Assembly (NCBI GenBank): GCA_018820005.1
Contig: JAHJOS010000551.1
Span: 1 to 5,763, forward strand
DNA from: Alphaproteobacteria bacterium
GTDB taxonomy: Bacteria > Pseudomonadota > Alphaproteobacteria > Rhizobiales > Devosiaceae
Direction: 5' to 3'
DNA length: 5,763 bases
The stretch's first letter is position 1; every line of letters starts with the position of its first letter. Below are positions 4,612 through 5,763 of this stretch, in pieces. Below the pieces are notes generated by a model. That model was not told the origin of the DNA and did not search any database. It saw nothing but the letters and a program-made list of their open reading frames with translations. Made by a program: the position numbers and the translations under genes.

Positions 4612-5763
4612 ATGTTTGGCAAACGCACAACCTTTGGCGGCAATACTCCGGGCGTCGGTGAAATGGCGCGTCCGGTACAGAGCCCGCCCCGGGCAGTGCC
4701 CGCCGCGCCCGTTCGCCGCGCCAGCGACACTGACAGTATGGCTTCGCGCATTCGCACGCCTGAAGAAGTGGTCGATGTGCGTGCGCCGGCCGAGGCCCAG
4801 CGCGACAAGGAATATTTCCAGACCAAGTCGGCTATTTTCAATGCGCTGATCGACAGCATCGACCTCAGCCAGCTCGCCACCATGGAATCGGTGGCGGCCC
4901 GCGAAGAAATTCGCGATATCGTCGCCGAAATCATCGCGCTCAAATCCATCATCATGTCTATTTCCGAGCAGGAGGACCTGCTTGAGGACATCTGCAATGA
5001 CGTGCTCGGCTATGGCCCGCTCGAGCCGTTGCTGGCGCGCGACGACATCGCCGACATCATGGTGAACGGCAGCCAGAAGTGCTACATCGAAGTGGGCGGC
5101 AAGGTGAAGCTCACCAATGTCCGCTTCCGCGACGACGCCCATCTGATGAATGTGTGTCAGCGCATCGTCAGCCAGGTCGGCCGCCGGGTCGACGAAAGCT
5201 CGCCCATCTGCGACGCCCGACTGCCCGATGGTTCCCGCGTCAACGTGATTGCGCCGCCGCTTTCGCTTGATGGCGCCACGCTCACCATCCGTAAGTTCAA
5301 AAAGGACAAGCTGACCCTACAGCAGCTGGTCAAATACAACTCCATCTCGCCAGAGGGCGCCGAGGTGCTCCGCATCCTGGGCCGCGTGCGCGCCAATGTG
5401 CTGATCTCGGGCGGTACCGGCTCGGGCAAGACCACTTTGCTCAACTGCCTGACGGGCTTCATCGAAAAAGACGAGCGCGTCATCACCTGTGAAGACTCCG
5501 CCGAACTTCAGCTGCAGCAGCCCCATGTGGTTCGTCTCGAAACCCGCCCGCCCAACCTCGAGGGCGAGGGCGAGATCACCATGCGCGATCTGATCAAGAA
5601 CTGCCTGCGTATGCGCCCTGAACGCATCATCGTGGGCGAAGTGCGTGGACCCGAGAGTTTCGATCTGCTGCAGGCGATGAACACCGGCCACGATGGCTCG
5701 ATGGGCACCTTGCACGCCAATAGCCCGCGCGAAGCCCTCAGCCGCCTTGAATCCATGATCACC
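4612..5763 (+). CDS. cpaF: CpaF/TadA-type secretion ATPase, motor of Tad pilus assembly (3' end beyond window)
   Basis: The frame is open for 384 codons and runs off the right edge; family members are usually about 450-500 residues, so roughly the last 70-110 are missing. It is a hexameric cytoplasmic GspE/VirB11-family ATPase that powers pilin polymerisation with the platform proteins CpaG/CpaH. Residues 1 to about 60 are Pro/Ala/Arg-rich and likely disordered. The N-terminal domain includes GYGPLEPLL at 133-141 and DIADIMVNG at 145-153. The ATPase core shows Walker A GGTGSGKT at 267-274 (Lys273), the acidic box EDSAELQL from 294, ETRPPN, Walker B RIIVGE at 338-343 (Glu343), and the His box TGHDGSMGTLHANSP at 358-372 (His360, His368). 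All catalytic elements look intact. The start is set by AGGA at 4603-4606; ATG at 4606 is a less likely alternative. Confidence 0.95.
   Translation, partial: MFGKRTTFGGNTPGVGEMARPVQSPPRAVPAAPVRRASDTDSMASRIRTPEEVVDVRAPAEAQRDKEYFQTKSAIFNALIDSIDLSQLATMESVAAREEIRDIVAEIIALKSIIMSISEQEDLLEDICNDVLGYGPLEPLLARDDIADIMVNGSQKCYIEVGGKVKLTNVRFRDDAHLMNVCQRIVSQVGRRVDESSPICDARLPDGSRVNVIAPPLSLDGATLTIRKFKKDKLTLQQLVKYNSISPEGAEVLRILGRVRANVLISGGTGSGKTTLLNCLTGFIEKDERVITCEDSAELQLQQPHVVRLETRPPNLEGEGEITMRDLIKNCLRMRPERIIVGEVRGPESFDLLQAMNTGHDGSMGTLHANSPREALSRLESMIT

Noticed and set aside
4371..5142. Long overlapping antisense ORFs (4371-4997 and 4561-5142) opposite the cpaE-cpaF junction and the cpaF N-terminus.
   Set aside because: They overlap each other and two real genes, and their composition is that of reversed cpaF codons. 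No domain was recognised.
1..5763. The idea that the window holds a new defence, mobile or biosynthetic system.
   Set aside because: Every sizeable coding region is explained by known Tad/Cpa pilus families; no transposase, integrase, toxin, nuclease, or direct-repeat array was seen.

Overview
The window is a stretch of a tight-adherence (Tad/Flp, called Cpa in Caulobacter) type IVc pilus assembly locus. All real genes lie on the + strand: cpaA (prepilin peptidase), cpaB (periplasmic assembly protein), cpaC (outer-membrane secretin), cpaE (TadZ-like localisation ATPase) and cpaF (TadA-like motor ATPase, cut by the right edge). The Cpa-type protein sequences, the gene order, the roughly 60% GC composition and TTAACC-type elements in the intergenic DNA suggest an alphaproteobacterium, probably Hyphomicrobiales (a Devosia-like organism is possible). 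The genus is inference; no 16S rRNA or other marker is present.

Layout: bases 1-81 are a leader that begins in a T-rich run, possibly the tail of a terminator for an upstream gene (a Flp pilin gene is usual there, but is not visible). cpaA is at 82-600. A 193-bp spacer follows (601-793), holding two TTAACC elements 24 bp apart and inverted repeats; it is the best candidate for an internal promoter. cpaB (794-1771) and cpaC (1785-3188) are 13 bp apart. A 117-bp spacer (3189-3305) begins with a strong GC hairpin and stands where cpaD is normally found. cpaE is at 3306-4577 and, after 34 bp, cpaF runs from 4612 off the end of the window.

How the genes work together: CpaA would trim the Flp prepilin at the inner membrane. 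CpaF hydrolyses ATP to drive pilin polymerisation, with the platform proteins CpaG/CpaH (TadB/TadC) expected downstream. CpaE helps place the machine, often at a cell pole. CpaB links the periplasmic part to CpaC, which forms the outer-membrane exit pore. No cpaD (pilotin-like lipoprotein) and no TadE/TadF-like pseudopilin gene is seen here.

This is mostly a well-known system. The points worth a second look are the missing cpaD with its structured spacer, a possible short leader ORF overlapping the cpaE start, the twin CtrA-like elements before cpaB, and the degenerate receiver and altered Walker A of CpaE. I saw no CRISPR array, tRNA, rRNA or insertion sequence.
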